A stretch of 64,000 bases of DNA from an uncultured Caulobacterales bacterium (lineage in GTDB: Bacteria > Pseudomonadota > Alphaproteobacteria > Caulobacterales > Caulobacteraceae). Made by a program: the position numbers and the translations under genes. Below the pieces are notes generated by a model, which was not told the origin of the DNA, ran no database searches, and saw only the letters and a list, made by a program, of their open reading frames with translations. Location: positions 161,777 through 225,776 of the forward strand of contig CAILTK010000089.1 of NCBI GenBank assembly GCA_903837135.1, given 5' to 3'. Positions 19,009-29,533 of the stretch are shown here, one piece after another (the stretch's first letter is position 1; every line of letters starts with the position of its first letter).

Positions 19009-20676
19009 CTACGACGCGTTCATCACCAGGCAGCGCTCGCCATGGCTGGAGAGCTTGTGGCACGCGGCCTTGGCCTCCGAGGCGCTGAGGCCGGTGAAGC
19101 GGGCGCGATAGCCGCCGCCGCCGCTCTGCACCTCGCCGGCGCCGCCGATGCGGGTCGACAGCTTGGCGATCTGCGCCTTCGCGTCCGAGCGGGTCTTGTA
19201 GGCGCCGACCTGGACGAGGTAGCCGCCGCCGCCCGTCTTGCCGGCGGCGGCCTTGGCCACGACCGCCTTGGCGGCGATGGGAGCCGCCTCGGTGGCGTCG
19301 TTGACGGCGACGTCGTGCCGGTGATGCGCCGCGGTCCGCTCGCACGTGCGCTTGGCGCGGCCGCGCTTGTGGGTGCAGGGATCCGAGGTGGGCGCCGTGG
19401 TGGCGACGCGGGTTTCGCGCGCCTCTTCGCGCTGGCAGGCGCGCCGCTTGGCCCCGCGCAGGCGATGGCAATCGACATCGGCCTTCGCCACGGTGGTTGC
19501 GGCGGCGGCACGGGCCCGGCAGGTGTTGGTGACGACGCGCACACGGTGTGCGTGGCGGCCACGGCCCTTCTTCACATAGCTGACCCGCGCGCCGCAGTCG
19601 CGGTCCGGCAGCCCGTCGCTGACGACACGCTGTACCGAGCCGTTGGTGCGGGCGTGGGCCAGGTCGCCGGGCAGGCCCTGGGGCCCACGCAGGGAGTCGG
19701 CCAGTTCGACCTGCACGCCTTCCTGATCGCCGTCGCCCTCCTCCGTCGCCGGCCGCTGGATCGGGCCGTTGTCCTCAGGCTCGGCGATCGAGGCCAGGGT
19801 GATCCTCTGGCCGAGCGCGCGCTTGTGCATGACCTCGAAGCCGGCGTTGAGCAGACTTTCGACGTTCTCGTCGCGAGAGGCGGTCGACGAGCCCCCGAGC
19901 ACCACGGCGATCAGCCGGTGACCATCGCGCATGGCGGAGGCGGCGAGGTTGAAGCCCGAGGCGCCGATGTAGCCGGTCTTCAGGCCGTCGACGCCAGCCA
20001 TCTTCTGAAGCAGGTGGTTGTGGTTCTGCTCGGTCCGACCGCGGAAGCTGAACGCCCGTTCGCCGAAATAGCCGTAGTACTGCGGATAGTCGCGCATCAC
20101 CGCGCGGCTGAGGATGGCGATGTCGCGCGCCGAGGAGACGTTACGCGGATTGGGCAGGCCGGACGCGTTGGCGAAATGGGTGTTGGTCATGCCGAGCTCC
20201 TGGGCCCGGAGCGTCATCAATTGGGCGAACCGGTCTTCCGATCCGCCGATCCGCTCGGCGACGGCGACGGCCACGTCGTTGGCCGACTTCACCGCGATGG
20301 CCTGCAGGGCCATGTCGAGGGTGACGCCCTCGCCGGGACGCAGGCCGAGCTTCGACGGCGCCTGACTGGCCGCGTGCGGCGACATGATCACCGTATCGCT
20401 CGCCGCCAGGCGTCCCGTGGCCATGGCCTCGAACGCCAGATAGAGGGTCATGACCTTGGTGATGGAGGCCGGAAACCGCTGCGCGTCCGCCCGCTTGGCG
20501 TAGAGCACCTCGCCGGTCGCGGCGTCGACGACGATGGCGGCGTAGCGCGGCTGGCCGAACAGCCCCTGCGCCGCGGCCGGAGCCGCCGGACCGATCGCCA
20601 GCACGAAGACGGCGACGAGGGCGACCAGGCGTTCAAGAACGCGGTGCGGAAAAGCGCGGCGATCGGGCTCGACCAT
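19009..20676 (-). CDS. D-alanyl-D-alanine carboxypeptidase (S11) with C-terminal SPOR domain
   Basis: Periplasmic peptidoglycan enzyme of 555 residues. A signal peptide or anchor (LVALVAVFVLAIGPAAPAAAQ) is followed by an S11 transpeptidase fold with SITK (S71, K74), SAN (S131-N133) and KTG (K233-G235). These are the three active-site motifs of the DacA/PBP5 type. Residues 484-552 match the SPOR fold (YLVQVGAYKTRSDAKAQIAK to GERCLVMN), which binds denuded septal glycan. Between them, residues 361-450 are basic and cysteine-rich with near-repeats CHRLRGAKRRAC and CTHKRGRAKRTC. The ATG at 20676 starts just before the signal peptide. The SPOR domain suggests action at the division site. Confidence 0.92.
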   Translation of the reverse strand: MVEPDRRAFPHRVLERLVALVAVFVLAIGPAAPAAAQGLFGQPRYAAIVVDAATGEVLYAKRADAQRFPASITKVMTLYLAFEAMATGRLAASDTVIMSPHAASQAPSKLGLRPGEGVTLDMALQAIAVKSANDVAVAVAERIGGSEDRFAQLMTLRAQELGMTNTHFANASGLPNPRNVSSARDIAILSRAVMRDYPQYYGYFGERAFSFRGRTEQNHNHLLQKMAGVDGLKTGYIGASGFNLAASAMRDGHRLIAVVLGGSSTASRDENVESLLNAGFEVMHKRALGQRITLASIAEPEDNGPIQRPATEEGDGDQEGVQVELADSLRGPQGLPGDLAHARTNGSVQRVVSDGLPDRDCGARVSYVKKGRGRHAHRVRVVTNTCRARAAAATTVAKADVDCHRLRGAKRRACQREEARETRVATTAPTSDPCTHKRGRAKRTCERTAAHHRHDVAVNDATEAAPIAAKAVVAKAAAGKTGGGGYLVQVGAYKTRSDAKAQIAKLSTRIGGAGEVQSGGGGYRARFTGLSASEAKAACHKLSSHGERCLVMNAS

Positions 20677-20852
20677 GAAAAGCGTCCGTCGATTGAGAGG
20701 CGCGGCCGGCGCAGCCGCCAAAAACATTACAAGACCGTCAGGAGAGTCGCTTATCGACTCTTTCGCCAAGGTAAACAATCGATGGGGGAAAGCTAATCAT
20801 CGCACCTAACGTCGCAGCGCGAGCTTGACCATAACGCCTGAAAATCAGGCGC

Positions 20853-20913
20853 TTGACAGTTTTGTGCAGTGCACAAAATTCCCCTTGACGTTGATGCTGC
20901 GCCGCGGCATATT
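20853..20913 (+). promoter_or_regulatory. phasin promoter with PhaR-like palindrome
   Basis: TTGACG (20885-20890), a 17-bp spacer and CATATT (20908-20913) form a plausible promoter. Just upstream is the perfect inverted repeat TTTTGTGCA-G-TGCACAAAA (20860-20878). It contains TGC-AGT-GCA, which fits the TGC-N3-GCA type of site described for the PHB-responsive repressor PhaR. A second TTGACA (20853-20858) overlaps it, and a separate hairpin CGCCTGA-AAA-TCAGGCG lies at 20835-20851. These elements fill the 313-bp divergent gap between the carboxypeptidase and the phasin. Function is inferred. Confidence 0.55.
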
Positions 20914-20989
20914 CGCGGCGTCGCGTTAACCCCGTCCGCGATCCGCCCCGCTACGCCGCCGCCCTCGGGCCGCAAACTGGAGACTTCCC

Positions 20990-21445
20990 ATGGCCGCCGC
21001 CGAAACCGTCAAGATCGCGTCCGACAAGATGAAGGCTACCGCCGAGCAATACACCGCCGCCGGCGCGCAGGCCTTCAAGGACAATGTCGAAAAGTCGCTC
21101 GCCAACCTCAACGAGCTGAACGCCCATTCCAAGAAGAACCTCGAAGCCATGGTCGCCAGCGCGACCGCCGCCACCAAGGGCGCCGAATCCCTCGGCGCGC
21201 AGGCGATGGCCTTCTCCAAGTCCGCCATCGAGCGCCAGGTGGAAGCCGCCAAGGCGCTGACCGGCGCCCGCTCGGTGCAGGAAGCCGTCGAACTGCAGAC
21301 CGCCTACGCCAAGTCGGCGATCGAGACCTACATGGCCGAACTGAACCGCGCCACCGAGATCGTTTCGGCCACCGTGAAGGACAGCCTGCGCCCGATCAAC
21401 GAACGCGCCACGGCGATGATGGAGACCTTCCAGGCCGCGCGCTGA
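20990..21445 (+). CDS. phasin family protein
   Basis: A 151-residue, almost all-helical Ala/Lys/Glu-rich protein (MAAAETVKIASDKMKATAEQ, then FSKSAIERQVEAAKALTGAR and YAKSAIETYMAELNRATEI). This is the Phasin_2 pattern of proteins that coat polyhydroxybutyrate granules and bind the repressor PhaR. The ATG has GGAG 8 bases upstream. The promoter carries a palindrome that could be the PhaR site, and a strong intrinsic terminator follows, so it is a monocistronic gene that may be highly expressed. Confidence 0.9.
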   Translation: MAAAETVKIASDKMKATAEQYTAAGAQAFKDNVEKSLANLNELNAHSKKNLEAMVASATAATKGAESLGAQAMAFSKSAIERQVEAAKALTGARSVQEAVELQTAYAKSAIETYMAELNRATEIVSATVKDSLRPINERATAMMETFQAAR

Positions 21446-21487
21446 GCACTCCTCCCCGCTCAGCCCCAATCGGGCTTGGATAGGACT

Positions 21488-21516
21488 GGCCCGGCGCCGC
21501 AAGCGCCGGGCCTTTT
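21488..21516 (+). terminator. rho-independent terminator of the phasin gene
   Basis: Ten-base-pair perfect stem GGCCCGGCGC / GCGCCGGGCC with a 5-base loop, followed by TTTTCTTT, 43 bases after the phasin stop codon. Confidence 0.85.
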
Positions 21517-21643
21517 CTTTGCCCGCCGCCCGGCCCTTCCCCGCCTGCGGACCGCCGGGAACGCCTTTGCAGGCGAGGGCGCGCACAAGTTGACCAAAAC
21601 GCTCAAGCTATTCTCGCCGGCGCGGCGGGCGTAGATCGCGCCT

Positions 21644-22708
21644 ATGACCCGCTATGCTTCGCTTCGAGAGTCGCTCCTTCGACAGGCGGCGTTCTGCCGC
21701 GGGAGCGGATCGCCGTTTTCCGCCGTGGTGCTCGAGCGGGTGCTCGAGGGGCTGGGGGAGGGCGGGCCCTACGACGGCGTATTCGAGCCGTGGGCGGAGG
21801 CGCCGGTCAGGCGAATCTTCGCCGACGCGGTTCCGCTGCGCCTGCTCGGCGCCTTTCACTATCTGGTGCTGAGCGATCGGGCGCCGGCGCTGGCGGCGCT
21901 CTACCCGCCGAGGACGGCCGATCCCGATCCGGCCGACCTCGGCGCGGCCATGGCGCAGGCCGCGGCGGCTCACCCCGGCGTCGTCGACGGTTATATGGCC
22001 TCGCCGCCGCAGACCAACGAGGTCGGCCGTTCGCTCTGCCTGGTCGGCGGCTTTTTGACCGTGGCGACCGAAACCGGATTGCCGTTGCGCTGCCTCGAAC
22101 TCGGGGCGTCGGCCGGTCTGAACATGAACTGGGACCGCTTCGGTTATCGCTTCGGAGGCGGAGAGAGCTGGGGGGATCTCGCCTCGCCGGAGCAGCTTCG
22201 CGGCGACTGGAGCGGCGGCGTCCCGCCGCGACCGCCGGTGGAGGTGATCGAGCGGCTCGGCTGCGATCGGAACCCGATCGACGTGCGCGATCCCGACCGG
22301 GCCCTGCGCCTGCAGAGCTATGTCTGGGCCGACCAGGCCGACCGGCTGGCCCGCCTGCGCGGGGCCATCGCCCTGAAGCGGCGGGCCGGCGACACGCCCG
22401 TCCGCGCCGACGCCGCCGACTGGGCCGAAGCGCACGCCCATCCCGCCGCGGGGCTAGCCACCATCGTCTACCATTCGGTCTTCCTGCAGTACCCGCCCGA
22501 GGCCATTCAGACACGGATCCGGGCGGCCATCGCCGCTGGCGGCGCCGCCGCGTCGCCCGCGGCCCCGCTGGCCTGGCTCAGCATGGAGCCCGATCCCGCC
22601 AACCCGGCCGGCCCGATGGAGGTGCGGCTCACCCTCTGGCCCGGCGGCGAGTCCCGTCTCCTGGCGCGCGTCCATCCCCACGGCGCCGCGGTCGACTGGC
22701 TGGGGTGA
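21644..22708 (+). CDS. DUF2332 domain-containing protein
   Basis: A 354-residue cytoplasmic protein that I assign to the DUF2332 family from its layout. It begins with a helical N-terminus (SLRESLLRQAAFCRGSGSPF) and continues with a conserved LRLLGAFHYLVLSD segment and the block SPPQTNEVGRS. Then comes the methyltransferase-like strand LRCLELGASAGLNMNWDRF, and a late segment IVYHSVFLQYPP. The GASAGLN loop looks like a nucleotide- or SAM-binding turn, but the biochemical role of the family is unknown. It stands alone between the phasin terminator and clpS. Confidence 0.8.
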   Translation: MTRYASLRESLLRQAAFCRGSGSPFSAVVLERVLEGLGEGGPYDGVFEPWAEAPVRRIFADAVPLRLLGAFHYLVLSDRAPALAALYPPRTADPDPADLGAAMAQAAAAHPGVVDGYMASPPQTNEVGRSLCLVGGFLTVATETGLPLRCLELGASAGLNMNWDRFGYRFGGGESWGDLASPEQLRGDWSGGVPPRPPVEVIERLGCDRNPIDVRDPDRALRLQSYVWADQADRLARLRGAIALKRRAGDTPVRADAADWAEAHAHPAAGLATIVYHSVFLQYPPEAIQTRIRAAIAAGGAAASPAAPLAWLSMEPDPANPAGPMEVRLTLWPGGESRLLARVHPHGAAVDWLG

Positions 22709-22867
22709 GTTCGCCCGGGGTGAACGCGCAGGCGGCGCCGGGCGCCTCACGCGTGACCATCCACACCCAAACGTCGCGGCGTAACCGGTGGGGCTAGCCA
22801 AATCCGCCGTCCGGCCTATCTAATCGGTCTGCGTCGCGTGTCGGTCGGCGCTCCAGGGATTTGGTAG

Positions 22868-23197
22868 ATGGCCGAGCGGAAGCCGGGCAATCAAGGAAAC
22901 GGCGTCGGCTCGGCTGTCATTACGCAAGTAAAGCCGAAGACTCAGAAGCCATCGCTGTATCGCGTTTTGCTTCTGAATGATGACTACACGCCGATGGAGT
23001 TCGTTGTTTACGTGTTGGAGCGGTTCTTCAACAAGTCGCGTGAAGACGCCACGCGAATCATGTTGCATGTTCACCAACATGGCGTCGGGGTCTGCGGCGT
23101 TTTTACCTTCGAGGTGGCCGAAACCAAGGTTGCGCAGGTCATCGACGCGGCGCGACGCAACCAGCACCCGCTTCAGTGCACTATGGAAAAAGATTGA
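22868..23197 (+). CDS. clpS: ClpS adaptor of the ClpAP protease
   Basis: A 109-residue N-degron adaptor that delivers proteins with destabilising N-terminal residues to ClpA. The core [25 protein letters not shown], with the DD of the substrate pocket, is intact. The helix around [15 protein letters not shown] and the final [14 protein letters not shown] are also present. The disordered N-terminal extension is normal. It lies 10 bases upstream of clpA, the usual partner order. An AT-rich TATCTAAT at 22816 may be part of its promoter, but no -35 element is obvious. Confidence 0.96.
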   Translation: MAERKPGNQGNGVGSAVITQVKPKTQKPSLYRVLLLNDDYTPMEFVVYVLERFFNKSREDATRIMLHVHQHGVGVCGVFTFEVAETKVAQVIDAARRNQHPLQCTMEKD

Positions 23198-23207
23198 GAG
23201 GTCTCAC

Positions 23208-25568
<2,361 letters not shown>

Positions 25569-25815
25569 GCGCTAAACGATGGGGCCGGCGGGGGAGGTCG
25601 TGGCGTGTCGTCCCGCGCCGAACCCGCCGCCTTTTCCAATTATCCTTCGATTTCAACAGGTCTTGGGGTAAGACGGCCTTGCTCGTCGACTATGTCGCAT
25701 CGGGATCGATTGGTCTCGAGGCCGCGCGTCAATCGTTGCGGGCGACCAATGCTGTTGATCGATCTCCCGGAGCCGACCTTATCGGGCGGCCGGCGTCGAT
25801 ACGGGAGAGAACGTC

Positions 25816-26085
25816 ATGGCCAAACTCGCACCGCCGCCGGAGATCACGCCGCCCGAACTCGCGACCCGGCTGGCGGCCGATCCGGTCTTCGCCGCCGTCT
25901 GGGGCGACGCCGCCGCCAGCCTGCGCCGCGACCTGTCGCGCTTCGTCGCCGAAGCCAAGAAGTCCGAGACCCGCGAGCGCCGCGCCGACCAGGTGGTCGA
26001 GCAGGTGCAACTGAAGGCCGCGGCTGCGGCCGAGGCTGCGGCGCAGGCGGCCGCGGAACCAAGCGAGGCCGCCGCCGCTCTCTAG
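25816..26085 (+). CDS. small Ala/Glu-rich hypothetical protein
   Basis: An 89-residue protein starting MAKLAPPPEITPPELATRLA with CGGGAGAG upstream of the ATG. The N-terminal half (DPVFAAVWGDAAASLRRDLSRFV) looks folded; the C-terminal half is a low-complexity Ala/Glu helix. It ends 3 bases before the L,D-transpeptidase gene and is probably cotranscribed. No family is recognised. The 247 bases between clpA and this gene hold no convincing gene or terminator. Confidence 0.6.
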   Translation: MAKLAPPPEITPPELATRLAADPVFAAVWGDAAASLRRDLSRFVAEAKKSETRERRADQVVEQVQLKAAAAAEAAAQAAAEPSEAAAAL

Positions 26086-26088
26086 GGC

Positions 26089-27237
26089 ATGAACCGCATC
26101 GGACTGCTCGCCTCCTCCCTGTTCCTTGTCTCCTGCGGACCATCCACTCCACCGCCGAAACCTAACGGTCCTGCGCCGGCGGCCGCCCCGCCGGCGGCTC
26201 CGATCGCGCCCGCGCCGTCCCCTTCGCCGGTCGCGCCCACAGCGCCGGCGCCGCGCAGCGCCGACCTCGACCGCATCAACAAGGCGGCCTTCGACGCGGC
26301 GCCGGAGGCGTCCTCAGCGGCGACCGGCGTCAAGTCCCCAGCCCCTGCCAGATCGACGCCGCCGGATCCGGTGCTGATCCGCGCCGAAGTTCTGCTCGAC
26401 CGCGCGCGGTTTTCCCCGGGCGTGGTCGACGGCAAGCCCGGGACCAACCTCAAGCACGCCATCGCCGCCTTCCAGACGGCGCAGAATCTGCCTTCTACCG
26501 GCGCGCTCGACGTCGACACCTGGAAGGCCTTGCTCGCCGTCCCGGGCGCCGACCGGCCGGCGGCGGCCGCCTATACGGTCACCGCGCAGGACCTGGCCGG
26601 CCCGTTCGCCCCGGACGTGGGCGAGGACTTCGTCAAGCTGGCGGCGCAGCCGGACGGTCCGCAGTTCGCCACGCCGCTCGAGGCTCTGGCCGAACGATTC
26701 CACATGAGCCAGGCCCTGTTGCAGGCGCTCAACCCCGACGCCGACTTCAAGACGGCCGGCCAGGCGCTGGTGGTGGTCGACGCCGATGCGCCGGCCTTCG
26801 CCAAGGGCGACGTCAAGAGCATCGTCGTCTCCAAGGCCCACGCGGCGCTCACAGCCTACGGCGCGGACAACAAGGTGCTGGCGGTCTACCCCGCCACCGT
26901 GGGCTCGACGGAAAAGCCGTCGCCGTCCGGCGTGCACAAGGTGGTCGGCGTCGCCCGCAATCCCGACTATGTCTACGATCCCAAGAAGCTGCACTGGGGT
27001 CCGCGCAGCCACGGCAAGCTGACCGTCAAGCCCGGCCCGAACAATCCGGTGGGCGTGGTGTGGATCGACCTCAACGCCCCGAGCTACGGCATCCACGGCT
27101 CGCCCGACCCGGACAAGATCGGCAAGACCGCCAGCCATGGCTGCGTGCGGCTGACCAACTGGGACGCCCAGGCCTTGGCTGCCGGCGTCAAGCCCGGCGT
27201 GGTGGTGACCTTCGAAGGCAGGCGGGGCGGGCGCTAA
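26089..27237 (+). CDS. L,D-transpeptidase lipoprotein with peptidoglycan-binding domain
   Basis: Envelope enzyme of 382 residues that forms 3-3 cross-links or attaches proteins to peptidoglycan. The lipobox is LFLVSC (Cys16), followed by a Pro/Ala linker of about 55 residues. A peptidoglycan-binding-like domain (LIRAEVLLDRARFSPGVVDG to ALDVDTWKALLA) covers residues 98-148. The YkuD catalytic domain occupies the C-terminal third with YGIHGSPDPDKIGKTASHGCVRLTNWD, which holds the catalytic histidine and cysteine. The serine after the lipobox Cys region does not give an Asp+2 retention signal (the residue after Cys is Gly), so outer-membrane sorting is expected. Confidence 0.93.
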   Translation: MNRIGLLASSLFLVSCGPSTPPPKPNGPAPAAAPPAAPIAPAPSPSPVAPTAPAPRSADLDRINKAAFDAAPEASSAATGVKSPAPARSTPPDPVLIRAEVLLDRARFSPGVVDGKPGTNLKHAIAAFQTAQNLPSTGALDVDTWKALLAVPGADRPAAAAYTVTAQDLAGPFAPDVGEDFVKLAAQPDGPQFATPLEALAERFHMSQALLQALNPDADFKTAGQALVVVDADAPAFAKGDVKSIVVSKAHAALTAYGADNKVLAVYPATVGSTEKPSPSGVHKVVGVARNPDYVYDPKKLHWGPRSHGKLTVKPGPNNPVGVVWIDLNAPSYGIHGSPDPDKIGKTASHGCVRLTNWDAQALAAGVKPGVVVTFEGRRGGR

Positions 27238-27241
27238 TCCT

Positions 27242-27256
27242 TCCCTCCTCGAGGGA
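27242..27256. terminator. weak hairpin between converging genes
   Basis: TCCCTC-CTC-GAGGGA stem of 6 bp directly after the transpeptidase stop codon, 10 bases from the end of the converging HIT gene. No T-tract follows, so its activity is doubtful. Confidence 0.3.
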
Positions 27257-27265
27257 GAAGGGAGG

Positions 27266-27703
27266 CTAGCTGATCTTGGCCGCGATCTGCTCGGCCAGGA
27301 CCTTCAACGCGTCCACATCCGCAATTCCGCCCTGGCCGTGGCCCTTCAGCGGCTGGTCGATCCAGCGCGGAATGATGTGGACGTGCAGGTGGAAGACGGT
27401 CTGGCCGGCGGGGGAGCCGTTGAACTGGGTGATCACCACTCCGTCCGGATTCAGCGCGGCGACCACCGCGCGGGCCACCCGCTGGACATCGGTCATCAGC
27501 TTGCACAGCACCTCGGGCTCGACGTCGAGCAGGTTGCGGGCCCTGGAGGTCTTGGACACCACCAGGCAGTGGCCGCGCGACTGGGGGAAGACGTCCATGA
27601 AGGCCAGCACCGCATGGTCCTCGTAGATCTTCACCGCCGGGGCTTCGCCGCGCACGATCCTGGCGAAGATGTTCTGGTCGTCGTAGGCGCCGTCCAGGCT
27701 CAT
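27266..27703 (-). CDS. HIT family protein
   Basis: Histidine-triad nucleotide-binding protein of 145 residues. The catalytic triad is seen in HLHVHIIPRW (HxHxH), with the upstream FARIVRGEAPAVKIYEDH and FMDVFPQSRGHCLVV blocks of the Hint branch. Members hydrolyse nucleoside phosphoramidates or dinucleotides; the cellular role is not clear. The ATG has GGAG 7 to 8 bases upstream. It is divergent from the DUF4287 gene. Confidence 0.93.
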   Translation of the reverse strand: MSLDGAYDDQNIFARIVRGEAPAVKIYEDHAVLAFMDVFPQSRGHCLVVSKTSRARNLLDVEPEVLCKLMTDVQRVARAVVAALNPDGVVITQFNGSPAGQTVFHLHVHIIPRWIDQPLKGHGQGGIADVDALKVLAEQIAAKIS

Positions 27704-27757
27704 GACTGATCTCCGTTTCGAGGTTAGGCTCTAGCAACAGCCGAGGGGGAGGGGAAC

Positions 27758-28342
27758 ATGCCGAAGGCCGGGCTCGACACGCTGACGCCGCAGCAGCGCA
27801 AATGGTTCGCCTCCGTGCGCGAGGGTTTGCAGCGCGACACCGGCAAGTCGCTGGCCGACTGGGTGGCCATCGCCCGGACCTGCCCGGAGACCGCGCACCG
27901 AGCGCGCCTGAAATGGTTCAAGGACGTCCACGGCCTGCTGCAGAACCGCGCCAGCTATGTGCTCGGCGAAGCCTTTCCCACGGCCACGCCCGGCTGGAGC
28001 GAGCCGGACGCCTTGCGCGAGACCCTGTGGAACGACCCCGGCCAGCGCGCCCTGTTCGACGCGGTCGAAGCGGCGGTGCAGGACCTTCCCGAGCTGATCG
28101 TCGGCCAGCGCAAGGGCTATTCGGCCTGGTCGCGCCGCTACCAGTTCGCCGCGCTCCGCCCGGTCAAGGGCGGCGCCCGCCTGGGCCTCGCGGTTGCGCC
28201 GGACGCCGATCCGCGGCTCGCCCCGGCCAAACCGAACGAGGGCTGGTCGGAGCGGCTGAAGTCTGTGCTGACGCTGACCGCGCCGGCGGAGGTGGACGAC
28301 GGGGTCAAGGGCCTTCTGAAGGCGAGCTGGGCGGAGAGTTGA
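27758..28342 (+). CDS. DUF4287/DUF5655 domain protein
   Basis: A 194-residue soluble protein. Residues 8-75 (LTPQQRKWFASVREGLQRDT to WFKDVHGLLQNRASYVLGEAF) match the DUF4287 pattern. Residues 90-190 (DPGQRALFDAVEAAVQDLPE, then ARLGLAVAPDADPRL) match DUF5655, a domain related to DUF1801-type fold proteins. No enzymatic motif is visible. A purine-rich ribosome site (GGGGGAGGGGAA) precedes the ATG. It ends at a hairpin shared with the converging FemAB-like gene. Confidence 0.78.
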   Translation: MPKAGLDTLTPQQRKWFASVREGLQRDTGKSLADWVAIARTCPETAHRARLKWFKDVHGLLQNRASYVLGEAFPTATPGWSEPDALRETLWNDPGQRALFDAVEAAVQDLPELIVGQRKGYSAWSRRYQFAALRPVKGGARLGLAVAPDADPRLAPAKPNEGWSERLKSVLTLTAPAEVDDGVKGLLKASWAES

Positions 28343-28344
28343 GT

Positions 28345-28368
28345 CCTTCTCCCGCAAGGGGGAGAAGG
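28345..28368. terminator. bidirectional hairpin terminator
   Basis: Nine-base-pair stem CCTTCTCCC / GGGAGAAGG with a 6-base loop, filling the gap between the converging DUF4287 and FemAB-like genes. The sequence is also the common CTTCTCCC intergenic repeat type. Confidence 0.55.
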
Positions 28369-28369
28369 C

Positions 28370-29533
28370 TCAGTCTTCCTTGAACGGGCTGAACTCCGCG
28401 GCGAGGTAGGCCATCTCGCGCTCCACCGCCGGGCGTTCCTGGTCGAGATAGCGGCGCACGGGCTCGCGCAGGGCGGGGTCGGCGATGAAGTGGGCCGAAT
28501 AGACCGGGGTGGGCAGATAGCCGCGCGCCAGCTTGTGCTGGCCCTGGGCGCCGGCTTCGACGCGTTTCAGGCCGCGCAGGATGGCCTGCTCGATGGCCTG
28601 GTAATAGCAGAGCTCGAAATGCAGGAAGGGCACCTCCTCGAGACAGCCCCAGTTGCGGCCATAGAGGGTGTCCTCGCCCATCATGTTGAGGGCGCCGGCG
28701 ATCCAGCGATCGTCGCGCCTGGCCATCACCAGCAGAACGCGGTCGGCCATCCGCTCGCCGAGCAGGGCGAAGAAGGTGCGGTTCAGATAGGGCCGGCCCC
28801 ACTTGCGTCCGCCAGTGTCCATGTAGAAGGCGTAAAAGGCGTCCCAGTGCTCGTCCTTGAGGTCGGCGCCGGTGAGGGCGACGATCTCCAGTCCCGCCTG
28901 GGCGTCGCGCCGCTCGCGCCTGATGGTCTTGCGCCGACCCGAAGACAGCGCGCCGAGGAAGTCCTCGAAGGTGGTGTAGCCGGCGTTCTCCCAGTGGAAC
29001 TGCTGGTCCTCGCGCAGCAGCAGCCCCTGTTCGCCCATCCGCCGCCACTGGTCCTCGAGCGGAAAGGTGATGTGAAGGGACGACGCGCCGATCTGGTCGC
29101 ACAGGGCGATCGCCCCGCCCAACAGGGTCTTTTCCGCCGCTTCGCGCGGCGCATCCTCGCGGGTGATCAGCCGAGGGCCGGTGACCGGGGAGAAGGGCGC
29201 CGCGCTCTGCAGCTTGGGATAATAGCGCCCGCCGGCCCGCTCGTAGGCATCGGCCCACGAATGGTCGAACACGTATTCGCCCTGGCTGTGGCTCTTGAGA
29301 TAGAGCGGCATGACCCCGGCGATGCGGCCGCTGTCGTCCTCCACACTGAGGTGGCGCGGCGCCCAGCCGGTGCGGGCGGAGACGCAGCCGGAATCCTCGA
29401 GCGCGGACAGGAAATCGAACGAAGTGAATGGGTTGCGGCCATAGCCCGAAGCGTCGTTGCAGGCCTCCCACCCGGGCTTGCCGATCTCGGCGATGGCGCT
29501 GTGCACCCGCACCTGCGGCTTCAGTCCGCTCAC
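28370..29533 (-). CDS. FemAB-like GNAT acyltransferase (PF04339 family)
   Basis: A 387-residue protein of the peptidogalycan-biosynthesis/FemAB-like family, a double-GNAT fold. Characteristic segments are NPFTSFDFLSALEDSGC near the N-terminus and VMPLYLKSHSQGEYVFDHSW. Further ones are FLGALSSGRRKTIRRERRDA, MDTGGRKWGRPYLNRTFF, LYGRNWGCLEEVPFLHFELC and GYLPTPVYSAHF. The start is a GTG at 29533 whose GTGA overlaps the stop of the upstream phosphodiesterase gene. The substrate is unknown; transfer of an amino acid or acyl group is inferred from the fold. Confidence 0.85.
   Translation of the reverse strand: MSGLKPQVRVHSAIAEIGKPGWEACNDASGYGRNPFTSFDFLSALEDSGCVSARTGWAPRHLSVEDDSGRIAGVMPLYLKSHSQGEYVFDHSWADAYERAGGRYYPKLQSAAPFSPVTGPRLITREDAPREAAEKTLLGGAIALCDQIGASSLHITFPLEDQWRRMGEQGLLLREDQQFHWENAGYTTFEDFLGALSSGRRKTIRRERRDAQAGLEIVALTGADLKDEHWDAFYAFYMDTGGRKWGRPYLNRTFFALLGERMADRVLLVMARRDDRWIAGALNMMGEDTLYGRNWGCLEEVPFLHFELCYYQAIEQAILRGLKRVEAGAQGQHKLARGYLPTPVYSAHFIADPALREPVRRYLDQERPAVEREMAYLAAEFSPFKED

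Noticed and set aside
22800..22867. Sigma-32 heat-shock promoter for clpS-clpA
   Set aside because: No CTTGAAA / CCCAT pair at proper spacing could be found; only a TATCTAAT-like segment is visible.
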